From Leucocoprinus leucothites (Eukaryota; Basidiomycota; Agaricomycetes; Agaricales; Agaricaceae), in the NCBI GenBank assembly GCA_013368445.1, contig JAACJO010000012.1:1-64000 (forward strand): DNA of 64,000 nucleotides, read 5' to 3'. The position numbers and the translations under genes were made by a program. Under the pieces are notes generated by a model. That model did not search any database. It worked only from the letters and a program-made list of their open reading frames with translations, and was not told where the DNA came from. Below, in pieces: positions 20,950 to 31,400 of the stretch. Each line of letters opens with the position of its first letter. The stretch's first letter is position 1.

Positions 20950-21196
20950 TCTGAAAAGAAGTCGTCAGTCAATGTTGTTCGTTAGAAGCAGCAAAGATGC
21001 GCTAATCGAGCAAGGTTTCAAACCCAAATTGCCTAAGGGCTAGGGTAAGACACAGAAATGAGAAGGGATGCTGGGCCCTTCACAAGGTACAGCGGTGGCA
21101 CTAGGAAGCGGCCTTCCCATAACAGGTCGATCTAGTCCTTCTCAGACATCAAGCACAGCGAGCTAGTCGGCTAATGCGATATCAAGCTGGCGATCA

Positions 21197-21208
21197 GGGC
21201 CCATAACC
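21197..21208 (-). other. Copia primer binding site, internal tRNA-iMet type
   Basis: The 12 bases abutting the 5' LTR read GGGCCCATAACC on the plus strand, identical to the anticodon-stem and loop segment of many eukaryotic initiator tRNA-Met genes (CAT anticodon). The element strand is therefore complementary to the middle, not the 3' end, of that tRNA, the half-tRNA priming known from Drosophila copia. Confidence 0.6.
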
Positions 21209-21582
21209 TGTCGAAGCAGCAATGGGGAGCGTAGCGGTGAAGGTAGATGATGAGGTCGAGACTCACTTTACTAGGCAGTTGGTCTGTTATGGGAGTTGTT
21301 AGAAGTAGTAGTTGCGACTGAGGGTGTAGAATTGACTGTAGAATTACGAAGAAAATACAAAGTATTTATACTAGAATGTCTGAATAATATCTACCATATA
21401 GAGGACATTACACCATTGTTTCGAGGTGGTAAAGGGTACAGGTAAAATGTATAGTAAAAGATGTATAGTCCGCACAAAGTATTGGTGCGTGAACATAGTG
21501 GTATCTAATAATAGAATGCATATGTCATAATTGAGAGTGACATCAGACATAGCAGCGTGTAAACGCGCACGTGATTTCAACA
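21209..21582 (-). repeat. Copia 5' LTR
   Basis: 374 bp, uninterrupted partner of 13591-15559. On the element strand it starts TGTTGAAATCACGTGCGC. The target duplication TGTGC follows at 21583-21587. Confidence 0.95.
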
Positions 21583-21587
21583 TGTGC

Positions 21588-21650
21588 ATCACACCAAATC
21601 ACATTACCAATTACATGAGGATGTCTCCCTTCAAGGAGATGTTCACTCAT
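21588..21650 (+). pseudogene. Family X copy E, 3' remainder after the copia insertion
   Basis: Reads NHITNYMRMSPFKEMFTH in the frame that leaves copy E at 13590; copy D has NHITDHMQMSPFKETFTH. Similarity stops near 21650, so the zinc-knuckle region is lost. Confidence 0.65.
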
Positions 21651-22121
21651 AACATATAATTGATTACATTTGTTTTGCTCCCTTAACTATCTGATCATGG
21701 TAATTTTCCATGGCATGATACTAGCCATTAGCAGCCATCAGCCAACAACCAATGGCTGACTCATTTGCTGTTGGCTTGCCCATCACTGCCCCAAAAGGGT
21801 CATCTCATTACTATCCTGTTGTTCTCACATTCATTCCTCTAGTAACTCTAATGTGATAGTTCAAATTCTTTGATTGTCCATACTTCTCTTTCATATCTTG
21901 TTCTCTCCCTCGTGTTTGCTACTCAATAGTTGGCAAGGTGGTCATGTACATGTCACCTGAGTTGCTATTATGTAACATCATCAACTTAAATTGATTCCGT
22001 TCCTCTTTATTTTCAAATAACTAAAATAATATTATCACGTGACTTGACTGGAAAGTTCGATTGCAAGCTAGAATGAACTTTAAAGTTACTTAGAAGACTC
22101 ACTTATGGATGACTAGGACCC
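21651..22121. other. Island edge, no gene seen
   Basis: AT-rich, non-coding. A short stretch around 21755-21830 (MADSFAVG, HYYPVV) faintly recalls the N-terminal region of family X but is too short to call. The last part is probably the promoter of the gene at 22122. Confidence 0.4.
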
Positions 22122-22892
22122 ATGACTATCTGGTCTGCCGACAACCACACTCGCCACCCATGGTTCGACTCCCAACTAAAGAAACGGAAGCATCTAGCTC
22201 ATAATCGGGAGACCCCATCGAGCTCTGAAGAACTTTCCGATGACGTGCCCGAGACTGAGCCACGCGCAAGCAAGAGACGGCGATGTAGCGCGCTCGAGCA
22301 TGGACTCTCGCGCCTTTCTCTCCATCATCATCATCATAAACCCTTGGGCCTATTCTTACGCAATGATGAGGCACACGTACAGGACCGCCATGCACCTACT
22401 ATCACTGAGGTGACACCACCAGACTATGAATGCGCCATGGACGCAGATGACGAGGGCGATGATGGCATAGGGGCACGCCCACCTCAGGTTGTATTGCCTG
22501 GTTACGTCCAGGAGCCTGAACAAGATATTCCAGAGATACAGATGAAGACGTCATCATGGTACGAACTATCACCTGATCGTAAGTTGACTGTTTGAATAAA
22601 TCTTGTTGCATAGTTGCTGAATGTCTCAGGGATCGTGATTACTGACCTGGACTCGTTCGAGGCGGAAGACGAGTCTGTAGGTGAAAACGGCGGCATAGAG
22701 ATCAACGCGCCTCTGCTAGAGCATATCAAAAAGCAACGTTCGCTTCCACCCCCTGAAAGGACGAGCCAAGCCCTTGTCCTATTCCGCCCTTTGCCAAGTC
22801 TGAATGTAGGTCCATCGAAGGAGCCTAAAGAGACCAAAAAGCCCCGTTCAGAGGTGGTGACGGATGTGGAACTAATGGAGGTTGAGACTTGA
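22122..22892 (+). CDS. Hypothetical nuclear-type protein, 239 aa
   Basis: Two exons (22122-22578, 22630-22892) joined across a 51-nt GT-AG intron. The product is acidic and polar and not recognised by family. It starts MTIWSADNHTRHPWFDSQL, has a basic cluster ASKRRRCSALEHGLSRLSL (possible nuclear signal), a His run, an acidic segment (MDADDEGDD) and a conserved-looking C-terminal segment (IEINAPLLEHIKKQRSLPPP, then ALVLFRPLP). No signal peptide or membrane helix. It is the first host gene next to the transposon island and converges on HAP2. The model closes in frame; function unknown. Confidence 0.7.
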
Positions 22893-23034
22893 GAAACACG
22901 ACAATATATCAATTTTCAGCATCATTGCACTTTTTTTTTTACATGTCCGTTAAAACCAGTCTATCGTAAAAACACATCGTATAAATGAAACGGTAGATAA
23001 TTTTTGCATAACTTAGTCAAAAAGAAAACGATGA

Positions 23035-24344
23035 TCAAGAAGTGGAAGGACCGGGACCAAACTGAATCATCTCCTCTGTCCGCCTCTGCATCTCTGAGTT
23101 GGTAGAGGGGCCAACGGCGTCCGAGTTATACATGTAGGTGTTGACGTTGGAGTGATGGTGCCTAGCATGGGCGTGAGGGTGGGGAACGTGGTGCATTTGG
23201 ACAGGATAGGGCGAAGTGAGAGTGACGGGATTGCCTTTGTCCTGAGGCTGGGATTGAGGGGCCTGTTGAGATGGTTGTTGTTGCTGCTGCTGTTGGTGAG
23301 GGTAGACCGTGACAGATGTAGAGGACGGCCTGGACTGCGGCTGAGGAGCGGAGGAAGGAGCGGAGGAAGGAGCGGAGGGAAGGGCAGAGGGGGTGGGTTG
23401 AGACTGAGACTGAGACTGTGGGGAAGGCTGGGAAATATGGTGGGAAGGAAGAGGGATGTTTGACCGATATGCCAGGTTGATAATTCCCATGGGGTCAGAG
23501 GGAGGCTGATGGGACATGAAGACATCTGGCTCTGGGGCAGGACTGGCAGAAGAGTCGTCTGGTTTGGATTCATCTTCCTCAGGCTCATCCTCAGGGTCGT
23601 GGTCGGGGACAGCAGAAGTAGATGGAGCTGGATCGTCCAAGGCAGTCTGCTTTTGTGCAGCGATTTCTTCTGCAGTGAGAAAACGACCGCCAGGCCCTCT
23701 GGGGCGGCGCATGGCATGCTTATGGCGTGATTCATGAAGATATGGCTTGGGAGACATATGAGACGAAGGTTTAAGAGAATAGGAAGATATGCAGACCTTG
23801 CGTTGGCGAGAGAGGCGGTGAACCTCCTCTAGGCGAGTACGAGCTACCCGCCGCTTAAGGATGCGAAAATATTGTTTGGCGTTGACATAGAGGGGTTCAT
23901 CGTCTATGTTGGATATATCAAGGGGACGGTCTGCTGGTTGAGGGGGCTGGGGTGGCTGCTGTTGTTGTTGTTGTTGTTGCTGCTGCTGCTGGGGAGGGGG
24001 TGGGGAAGGGGCAGATGAGGGTCATCTTGATGGTGATGAGGCTGATGAGGCTGGTGCTGGTGCTGCTGGGCAAAGATGTCCTGCTGGTTGTAGATAAAAT
24101 GATTTTCGTCTCTGAAGAAGGGGCGGAAGAGCTGGTCGTTGTGGTTGATGTGGTGGAGGTGGTCGATGTGTTGGTGGTTGTGAATGTCGTGAATGTTGTG
24201 GTGAATGTGAATGTTGTGGTGATTGTGAATAGGATGCTGTTGAGGATGTTGCTGCTGCTGCTGCTGAACGGCAACGTCGTGGAGGACTGATTGGCTGAGA
24301 GATGATTGCTCCATACCTTCCATACATGTCACACCATCCCCCAT
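23035..24344 (-). CDS. HAP2: CCAAT-binding factor subunit HAP2 / NF-YA (frame conflict in N-terminal part)
   Basis: Sequence-specific subunit of the HAP2/3/5 CCAAT-binding complex. The core is complete and split by a 51-nt intron (23746-23796): subunit-association helix (DEPLYVNAKQYFRILKRR) and DNA-binding part (RQRK, then PYLHESRHKHAMRRPRG). The last exon (23745-23035) adds an acidic, Ser/Pro/Gln-rich tail. Upstream, a His/Gln-rich N-terminus (from 24344, MEQSSLSQSVLHD at 24314) is open in a different register from the core; the switch must occur in the C- and CAG-rich stretch at about 24010-23935, where no GT donor exists. One extra C would join them, so a sequence error, a real frameshift, or an unusual exon is possible. 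The ends of the core are certain, the N-terminus is not. Confidence 0.8.
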
Positions 24345-24378
24345 TATCTACCCCCGTCACCCCATGTCACATCACACC
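24345..24378. promoter_or_regulatory. Very short divergent gap between HAP2 and THO1
   Basis: Only 34 bp separate the two start codons, so at least one 5' leader or core promoter must overlap the coding region of the other gene. Confidence 0.5.
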
Positions 24379-25033
24379 ATGGATTCCGCCCTCAAACAGC
24401 TCAAGGTCGCCGACCTCAAACGCATCCTCGCCGACGCCGGCCTCTCTGCCCCCGCCCGTGCAAAGAAAGAGGATCTTACTGCCCGCATCCTCGCCAGCCC
24501 GGCCGCTCTCGCCGTCTTTCGCGCTCAATATCAGCCCGACGCCGAGCCCCAGCCTGCCGAAGTTGTCCCCGACGCTGAGCCCGACACCGCCGCTGCCACT
24601 GCACCTACACCTGCACCTGCGCCGGCCCCCGCACCGACCCCCGATGTAGAGTCCGCCACACCCGCCGCAAAGGCCGCTGTTCCTGAGGATGCCGAGTTCG
24701 AAAAGCGCAAGGCACGCGCTGCCCGCTTTGGCATTGACCTCGTCAATCCACCTCCAGATGCAAGTCCTTCCTCTCTCTTTTTGTCTATAGAGTATCCTCT
24801 AATATCCCTCCCTCCAGAAAGAGGGCAAGCTAAAGGCTCGTGCAAAACGTTTTGGCGTCGAACCCACCAACGACAAAAACACCAAAAAGCGCGCTGCCGC
24901 CGAACCCGTCGACCCAGAAGAACTCGAAAAACGCAGGAAGCGCGCTGAACGCTTTGGCATAAAGGTTTCTGTAGGTCACCCCTCCTTTTTACTCAACCTG
25001 CTCTCATGCCCTGCCCAGGACGCGACCTCCTAG
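24379..25033 (+). CDS. THO1: SAP-domain mRNA export factor, Tho1/SARNP type, 182 aa
   Basis: Three exons: 24379-24759, 24818-24970, 25019-25033. The SAP domain at residues 1-40 (ALKQLKVADLKRILADAGLS ... KKEDLTARIL) binds nucleic acid; a Pro/Ala linker follows, then three copies of a short basic motif, KARAARFGID, KARAKRFGVE, KRAERFGIKV, the RNA-binding repeats of yeast Tho1 and human SARNP (CIP29), which link transcription to mRNA export. The first intron has a GC donor (GCAAGT, 24760-24817), the second is a 48-nt GT-AG intron. The start at 24379 has a good context (CACCATGG); an in-frame ATG at 24364 would add five residues. Shares a 34-bp gap with HAP2. Confidence 0.85.
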
Positions 25034-25166
25034 ACACTCCTTGTACTCCTTTGATATACCCAATATACTTGTCATCTTCATTTTCAGGGTCCTTCCTCGA
25101 ATAGGCAACGCATCACTTGTTCCTTCTCCCTCCCAAGGCACCCCCCACAGCCTCATATCTCTCCCT

Positions 25167-26543
25167 ATGTCATCCACCACTAAACTCACTGATATGGGCT
25201 GGGGTGGCGAATCATATCGCTACACCTCCCTCACAGAGCCTCTCCTCACTTCAGAGCTCATCCGTCTTTCCTCTGCCAAGTCCATCGAGACACTGATGCC
25301 CTCTCTTTTCAACCCTGCCTCCATCAGAACGCTGCTAGCCAGGATCGCTACACCGTTCAAGACTGGTCCCTTTCAGACGGTCTCTGGTCATTTCGCGCCA
25401 TTTTCGATGGTCTGCCTTTCCTTCTCCCTTTCTCCTTATCTGCCCTTATCCCTCTATAGGTCACGCCGGCCACGCCACGGTCGACCATGTCCTCCGGACT
25501 CTCCCTAATCAAATTAGAACCAACCTCCAGAATACCCCTTCGCGCGATCCCGATCACATATCCAATCTCCTTGTCGATTCCGTTGTTGCTTTTGATCATT
25601 CAATAGAGCAGGATTTCCTCCGTCTAGTCCCCGACCTCCAGACCATTACACAGATGTCCGACGACCAACTCCGCGCAATCGTTCACGACATTGAATCTTC
25701 ACCGGAGAAGAACGCCACCATCAGCAATGCATGCACGGTAGTACTGCCCTTATTGCCCTCCTCGATCCCCCTCGACACAATATCTGGGTTGCCAGCCTCG
25801 GCGATTGTCAAGCTGGTATGTCAATCCCTCTTTGCTCTCTCCATCGTTCACACCATTACTCCACAGCCCTGGGACGTAAGGATAATTCTGGAAAGTGGTC
25901 TACATCTCTCCTCAGTTCCTTCCATAATGGTCGGAATCGCGCCGAGGTTGAGCGTATTCATCAAGAGCACCCAGACGAGAGTGAGTGTGTGTACAATAGT
26001 AGAGTTCTAGGCGCTATTGCCGTCACCCGAGGTCAGCCGCCACCACTATCATTCCGATCGTTGGCGTCCTCACAGCCAGTCATAGCTCTCGGTGATTTTG
26101 AATTCAAGTTGCCTGCCGTCTTTACCGATCGCATCTTGGCCCGAACCAATCCGGGCTTCAAGTTCTCCGCGACCACTCTCCCCGCAGTATTGGCTCGCAT
26201 TCTCACGCCTCCCTACCTCTCCAGCCGCCCAGACGTCCAGCATGTCAGCCTCGCCGACCGTGACCAATATCAGGACATTCGCTTGATTATGTGTTCGGAC
26301 GGGCTCCTTGACCTCTACTTAGACGCTTCCGAGTCTCTTACTCTTGAGCAGCTTCCTTCAATCTGGCTTGATGTTCTTGACAATCGTGATACCTCTTCAG
26401 ACGCTTATAACAATAACCTTGCTTTAGCTTTACTTCGACATGCAATTGGAGGAAATGATCTCGAGAAAGTTTCTAGAAATATCACTGTTAAGCTAGGCTT
26501 TAGGTGGATGGATGACACAACTATCTTAGTTCAGAGAATCTAG
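25167..26543 (+). CDS. PP2C-family Ser/Thr phosphatase, mitochondrial PDP-like, with apparent frameshifts
   Basis: Metal-dependent phosphatase. Core motifs: QDRYTVQDWSLSDGLWSF, FDGHAGHATVDH (metal-binding), GSTALIALL, VASLGDCQA, VTRALGDFEFK, MCSDGLLDLY, and a terminal WMDDTTILVQRI. Introns: 25410-25459, 25816-25866, 26032-26085. Two spots break the frame: near 25293-25300 (an upstream part, RYTSLTEPLLTSELIRL, is one register off from ALSFQPCLHQNAASQDRY) and at 25735-25737 (between SNACT and GSTAL, where no intron fits). Each is repaired by one added base. A 59-nt intron (25280-25338) could instead explain the first. The closest known types are fungal PTC5/pyruvate dehydrogenase phosphatase. 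It may be a pseudogene or show assembly errors. Confidence 0.75.
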
Positions 26544-26601
26544 TAACACTGTGCTTTGTCATCATCACCATCAAATAAAGATTTGATCCTCATTACTTAG
26601 T

Positions 26602-26630
26602 CATCTCTCTCTCTCTCTCTCTTTCTCATT
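26602..26630 (+). repeat. CT microsatellite in the REI1 leader
   Basis: An uninterrupted CT run followed by TTTCTC, just upstream of the REI1 start; pyrimidine tracts are common near fungal transcription starts. Confidence 0.6.
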
Positions 26631-26661
26631 AACCCTCCTCCTCCCAACATCCTTCACCCCA

Positions 26662-28224
26662 ATGTCTCAACCAGCCCTCGCAAACCAACCTCTCTATACT
26701 TGCCTGTCATGTTCCATTGCCTTCCTCTCTCCAGAGGAACAACGCAAGTCCTTTTCTCCCCAGCTACACTGATTACATCCACTAATTAATCCTCGCAGGC
26801 GACCACTACAAGTCAGACCACCACCGCTACAACATGAAGCGTCGTGTAGCAAACCTTCCTCCCGTCAGCATTACTATCTTTAACCAAAAGGTGCTGGATC
26901 GCAAAGAGGAGACTGCAATCATGACCTCTCCGAGAGGCTCGGTCTGCGAGGTTTGCAAGTGAGTCATCTCGGACCCGAATATTGTCCTGCCCTGACACAT
27001 TCCCAGTAAAACCTATACCACAGAAAATGCATACCGCTCCCATCTCCAATCCAAGAAACACAGGGAGAACGGGATCCGAGGAACTTCAAAACCCAAATCT
27101 TCGCCTCCACCACCTCCTCCGGAACCCGAATCAGAACAACCGCAATCTCCTTTGTCCCCCCAAGCAGAGCCCCACACTTCCCTTGATGCCATTGAAAAGA
27201 AACTTGCATCACTCGCTGTCGACGAAGAAGCCACAGAGGAAGAAATCACTCGTACCATCGACGAAAAAATCGCCGCCGCCCGATCCCGCCTATCTCCCTC
27301 CCACTGCCTCTTCTGCCCCGACCAATCCTCCAACCTCGAAGATAACCTGACCCACATGTCCACCGCCCATTCCTTCTTCATCCCCGACGCCGATTACCTC
27401 ATCGACATCACAGGTCTAATTACTTATCTCGGCGAAAAGATTGCCGTCGGCAATGTCTGTATCCATTGTAATGGCAAAGGAAGGGAGTTCCGCACGTTAG
27501 ATGCTGTGCGGAAACATATGATCGACAAGAGTCACTGCAAGATTGCATACGACACCGAGAACGAGCGACTCGAGGTCTCTGATTATTACGACTTTACTGC
27601 TTCTTACCCCGTTGGCCATCTGGGCAGAAAAAATAAAGCCCCTAAAGAAACAGGGGACTGGGAGGATATGGATGAGGGCGATGACACCTCAGGAGACGAA
27701 GTAGACGAGATCGTCGACGAAGAAGCAAGCTCAGGTTCAAGCTCAGGTTCAGAAGACAGCGACGACGATCTTCCCGACAATCAAATCACATACGGCGACT
27801 CACATCTTGAGCTAGTTCTACCTTCCGGCGCTCGTATTGGACATAGGTCAATGAAGCGCTACTACGCACAATCTTTCCCTGGTGCACCGCGAGGAGGCAA
27901 ACCAGAAGATCCAAATTCTGGAGCCGCTCTCGTTCGTCGACTGTTGGCTGACAAGAATTCGGCCCTAGTTCCTCGGAAAGGAGGGTTTGGTGCGTATGGA
28001 GCTGGCACAGACGTCATCAAAGCGCGGAATCGTGGTGAAGCAAGAGAAGCCGGTCGTCATGTTCGTGAATTCCGCGATCAACGAAGAAGGGAAGCCTTCA
28101 AAACCAAGATTGGATTCATACACAACCAACAGAAACATTACAGAGATCCCCGTACGTTTTTATCTCCTTTATCCACCCTTACCATTCGTTACTCACACCT
28201 TTCGCCTTTTTAGTGCTTCAATAA
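26662..28224 (+). CDS. REI1: REI1/ZNF622-type 60S ribosome maturation factor, 465 aa
   Basis: Cytoplasmic pre-60S factor that helps release and recycle Arx1/Alb1-type export factors. Four exons: 26662-26743, 26799-26958, 27007-28151, 28214-28224. Zinc fingers: residues 13-40 (CLSCSIAFLSPEEQ, DHYKSDHHRYNMKRR), about 76-98 (CEVCNKTYTTENAYRSHL), then CLFCPDQSSNLEDNLTHM and CIHCNGKGREFRTLDAVRKH. The family block TYGDSHLELVLPSGARIGHRSMKRYY and the C-terminal VPRKGGFGAYGAGTDVIKA follow an acidic stretch. The first intron is GC-AG (GCAAGT donor), which is what brings EEQR and DHYKSDHH into frame. The last exon codes only LLQ and stop. Convergent with RAX2. Confidence 0.92.
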
Positions 28225-28435
28225 TTTACTTCGCATAGTATTTGAGATGTTTCCGTATAACATTAATATTGCGAGCCGACGAACAAGATGTAGCGATGAA
28301 ATAAAGTTACGAGTAACAACCTGAGTCTTGAGTCATAAAGTCATAGGCAAGCTCTTAAAATTTCAAGATAGGGTATATAAGTTATGTCCAGAACATGTGA
28401 AAACGATACGAGCAAGATATAAGAATAACTGATGT

Positions 28436-31400
28436 CTAGTACAAATAAGCTGCAGGAACAATGCCCTCGCGTCCTGTACGAAGATCCCGGGCATACCACC
28501 ATCTGCTCAAAAAGATCAATATCCAAAGACAACATTAGGAGGCATTTGACTTACGCTCGGTCCTGGTCATCCAGAATCTCGACTTCCGTCCCAGCTTGCA
28601 AGGCGAGTTCACCCTCACCATCTGGAGCGAAATCATACCGTACATGAGCAATGCGACTACCTTCCTCTGGTAAAAGTCCGCCAATCGCTTCAGAAGGCGT
28701 TTCTGCTCGGAGATAGTTGCTAGCATCTGGACCGAATGGGTCTGAATCATCGATTCGACCGGTTCTATCTTCCTCTTTTTCGAGACCGTAATTGCTGAAT
28801 GGGCTAGTTGATCCTAGTATCGTCGTGCGCGTGGCGGCATTGATGTGCTCCAACAGCGACGAAGGACGGTGGTGTGTTGAATCGTCGTCGTCTTCCTCAG
28901 CGCCATCATATTTGACTTTGTCATCACGGCGAGAGAAAAGGGTCCAGAGAATTCCAATCAGCGCCAAGAGGAAGACGACTCCGGCAGCGATGGCGATAGA
29001 AATCAGAATAACCACTCCGGTAGCCAAGAATTCTGCCACCGAAACCATTCAGCGATTACAAATTAGACCATAGAGAAGGGTACGTACTGTGCTGGGCGAA
29101 GCTGAATTTCTTGAAAGAATGGAACAAGGAAGCAACGAATCCGGCCTGGCCGCTTGCAGTTGTTGAGACGATGTAAGGGATAAATGATTGTCCATCATAA
29201 AGGACTGAAGATGCGTTCCCAAAGCTTGAATCCACCAGTCCACCAGACATCATCAACATACGATCAGATTCAATAACACCTTGCGCTGGGTGTGTATCCT
29301 GTAATGGCACCATGGTGAGCTGAGAGACCGTCGTTCCGGCTTCCATGCTTGAACCTAATAAAGGCATCAGAAGATATTCTCTGTTACTTTCGTAGAAACG
29401 ATACGTACCAAGTGTTGTCCAACTAGCACCATTCCAGAACGACAAGAAAGAATTTGAACCATCAGAGGTCCTACAAAAAGGTAAGTACAACAATTTAAAA
29501 AGGAAACAAGTGACTGACCTTCCAGCGGCAAAAATGCTGCTCACGTTAGCGTTATTGACTTCGATGGCAGTGACTGGACCAGGAACATCCGAACTAGATC
29601 CCAAGTTTGTCCAGGTAGAGTTGGCCAGTTCAAACTGAGCCACACTGGCAGTATTACTACCACCAATGGAGAGGGATCCTCCGACTATCAGGAACTCTTC
29701 GTTATTCTAGAATGACAAAATATGTGAATCAACTGGGACTGACAACGATCTGATGCTGAGACTTACACCGGCATAGGCAACTGTTGCAACTTGACCAGAA
29801 ATTCCTGCACCAGGGACATTCCACTGGTTGCTGCTCGTGTCATAAAGACAAACAGCTTCGCATTGAAGGGAACCCGCCCGTGAAAATGTGCCAGCGACGA
29901 TAATTATATTGGCTTGAGAGCTTGATTTTGAGACGGAGCGAACAACGGGGGAAGTGCCACTACTGGCTTGCAGCGGTTGCAGGCCGCTGAGGTCCCACTG
30001 TTTGTTGACCAAATTATAAATGGCTAGACCATTGGCGTTGGTTCCGGAGATTGTAAACTGTCCGCCAACATATAGTCTATCACCATCAACAAGTAACGAG
30101 TGAACAACACCATCAACTTGTGTGCCGGAAAGGCCAGAGGCAGATCCAGTTTGGGGTTCATAGAGAAGGACACCGGAAACCTGGGAGTTATCTTGGGAAG
30201 TATAGGTGAAGTTACCACCGAGGATAGTAATTTCTGTGGATGATGATCCATTGGTCCAGAATGCTCCAGTGAGTACAAAAGGAGCAGGCATGGCAGGGGG
30301 AGATGGCAATGCCGTGGTGTTGGACGGTGCCGGCGATTGTCTCTTGCGAAGATGGTGGAAAGACATGTGCGACGTCCACGGGGAACGGACAACATGGGAA
30401 CGACGACTGTTGGAGGGAGCAGTGTTGGGGGTAGACTGGCTTCCGGACAATGCTACTTGAAGAAGGTCAACTTTGGGTCCATTCGCGTCACCATTCTCAA
30501 GCATGGCGATTCCACTGGCGCCAAACCTGCGGAAACTGGCCACATTGCCTGCAACCCACTGCTGCGATGTGCCGTTGACGATCAAGGACATATCGCCAAC
30601 AACAAAGCCGCCGCTACTTGACCAAGTATTGGATGCTGTGTTCCAGACAGCGACACCTGACACCCCGAGGCCACTAACAGAAGAAAACGAACCAACAGCC
30701 TGAATGAGACCATTAGTCGAACTCAGGCTGGTGACAGCACCATTGACGCCTGTGCCCAGTGCTGTCCAAACATTCTGATCAATCTCATAAGCGGCGATAC
30801 CTTGAAGACGACCGCCGGTGGAACCAGTTGCTGAATCACGGAACGCTCCGCCAACGTAAAGCCGATTTTGATCTATCAATAATGCAGAAACTGGTCCGTC
30901 TAGACCATTGTCTGCGATGGAAACCAAAGCCCCGCCTCTGTACATGACGATATTGGAAGCTCTCGAGGCAGAGCCAGACGAAAGTCGGAAAGTGCCAGCG
31001 AGGAAGATAAGACCAGAGGGGTGATGAGCGACGGCTGTGATGTTGGCGCCATTGAGTTGGGTCGAGTTACCAACAGCATTATTCATCTGGAAGCTGATGT
31101 TGTCAAGGGCCGTCAGCGAAGAGTTTGGAAGCATTTGAGATGCATCAAGGTTGTCGCTGCTGCTGGCTGCCAAGGAACGGGGCCATTCAAAAAACCCAAA
31201 GCCTCTTTGGAAGCCCTGGAGAGCATTGGTAGAGTTGGACGTCGTAAAGGCAACGGATTTGAGCACCAACTGAACACGGTCAGCCACAATCTCATATTGG
31301 CCATTACTACCAGATCCCTCGGGCTGGTCAGCCAAGGTCATGGTAATAGTGGTAACAAAATCGGGACCGGAGGGTACTATTGGTCCACTATAAATTGATG

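Larger units (their letters stand above)
13591..21582 (-). mobile_element. Ty1/copia LTR retrotransposon (minus strand), nested
   Basis: Two 374-bp LTRs (13591-15559 with a Tc1 insertion of 1595 bp removed, and 21209-21582) flank gag-pol on the minus strand. Without the Tc1 copy the element is 6397 bp. Element LTRs begin TGTTGAAATCACGTG and end CGACA or TTGACA. A primer site lies inside the 5' LTR (21197-21208) and a polypurine tract AGTGAGGAGGAG next to the 3' LTR (complement of 15560-15571). The TSD is TGTGC. The LTRs differ at 8 positions, 7 of them CpG transitions, so the insertion is young apart from methylation damage. Confidence 0.95.

Noticed and set aside
23152..24290. Long open frames on the plus strand opposite HAP2 and low-complexity proteins rich in Val, Gly or Leu
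   Set aside because: They mirror Gln/His/Ser repeats of the minus-strand gene and show no independent domain or start.
25280..25338. Intron in the PP2C gene as the sole explanation of the first frame change
   Set aside because: It keeps frame but would remove the FQPC-x-QDRY-type segment that I believe is conserved in this family; kept only as an alternative.
26602..26630. CRISPR-like or tandem repeat array
   Set aside because: A plain CT microsatellite; no repeat-spacer structure anywhere in the window.
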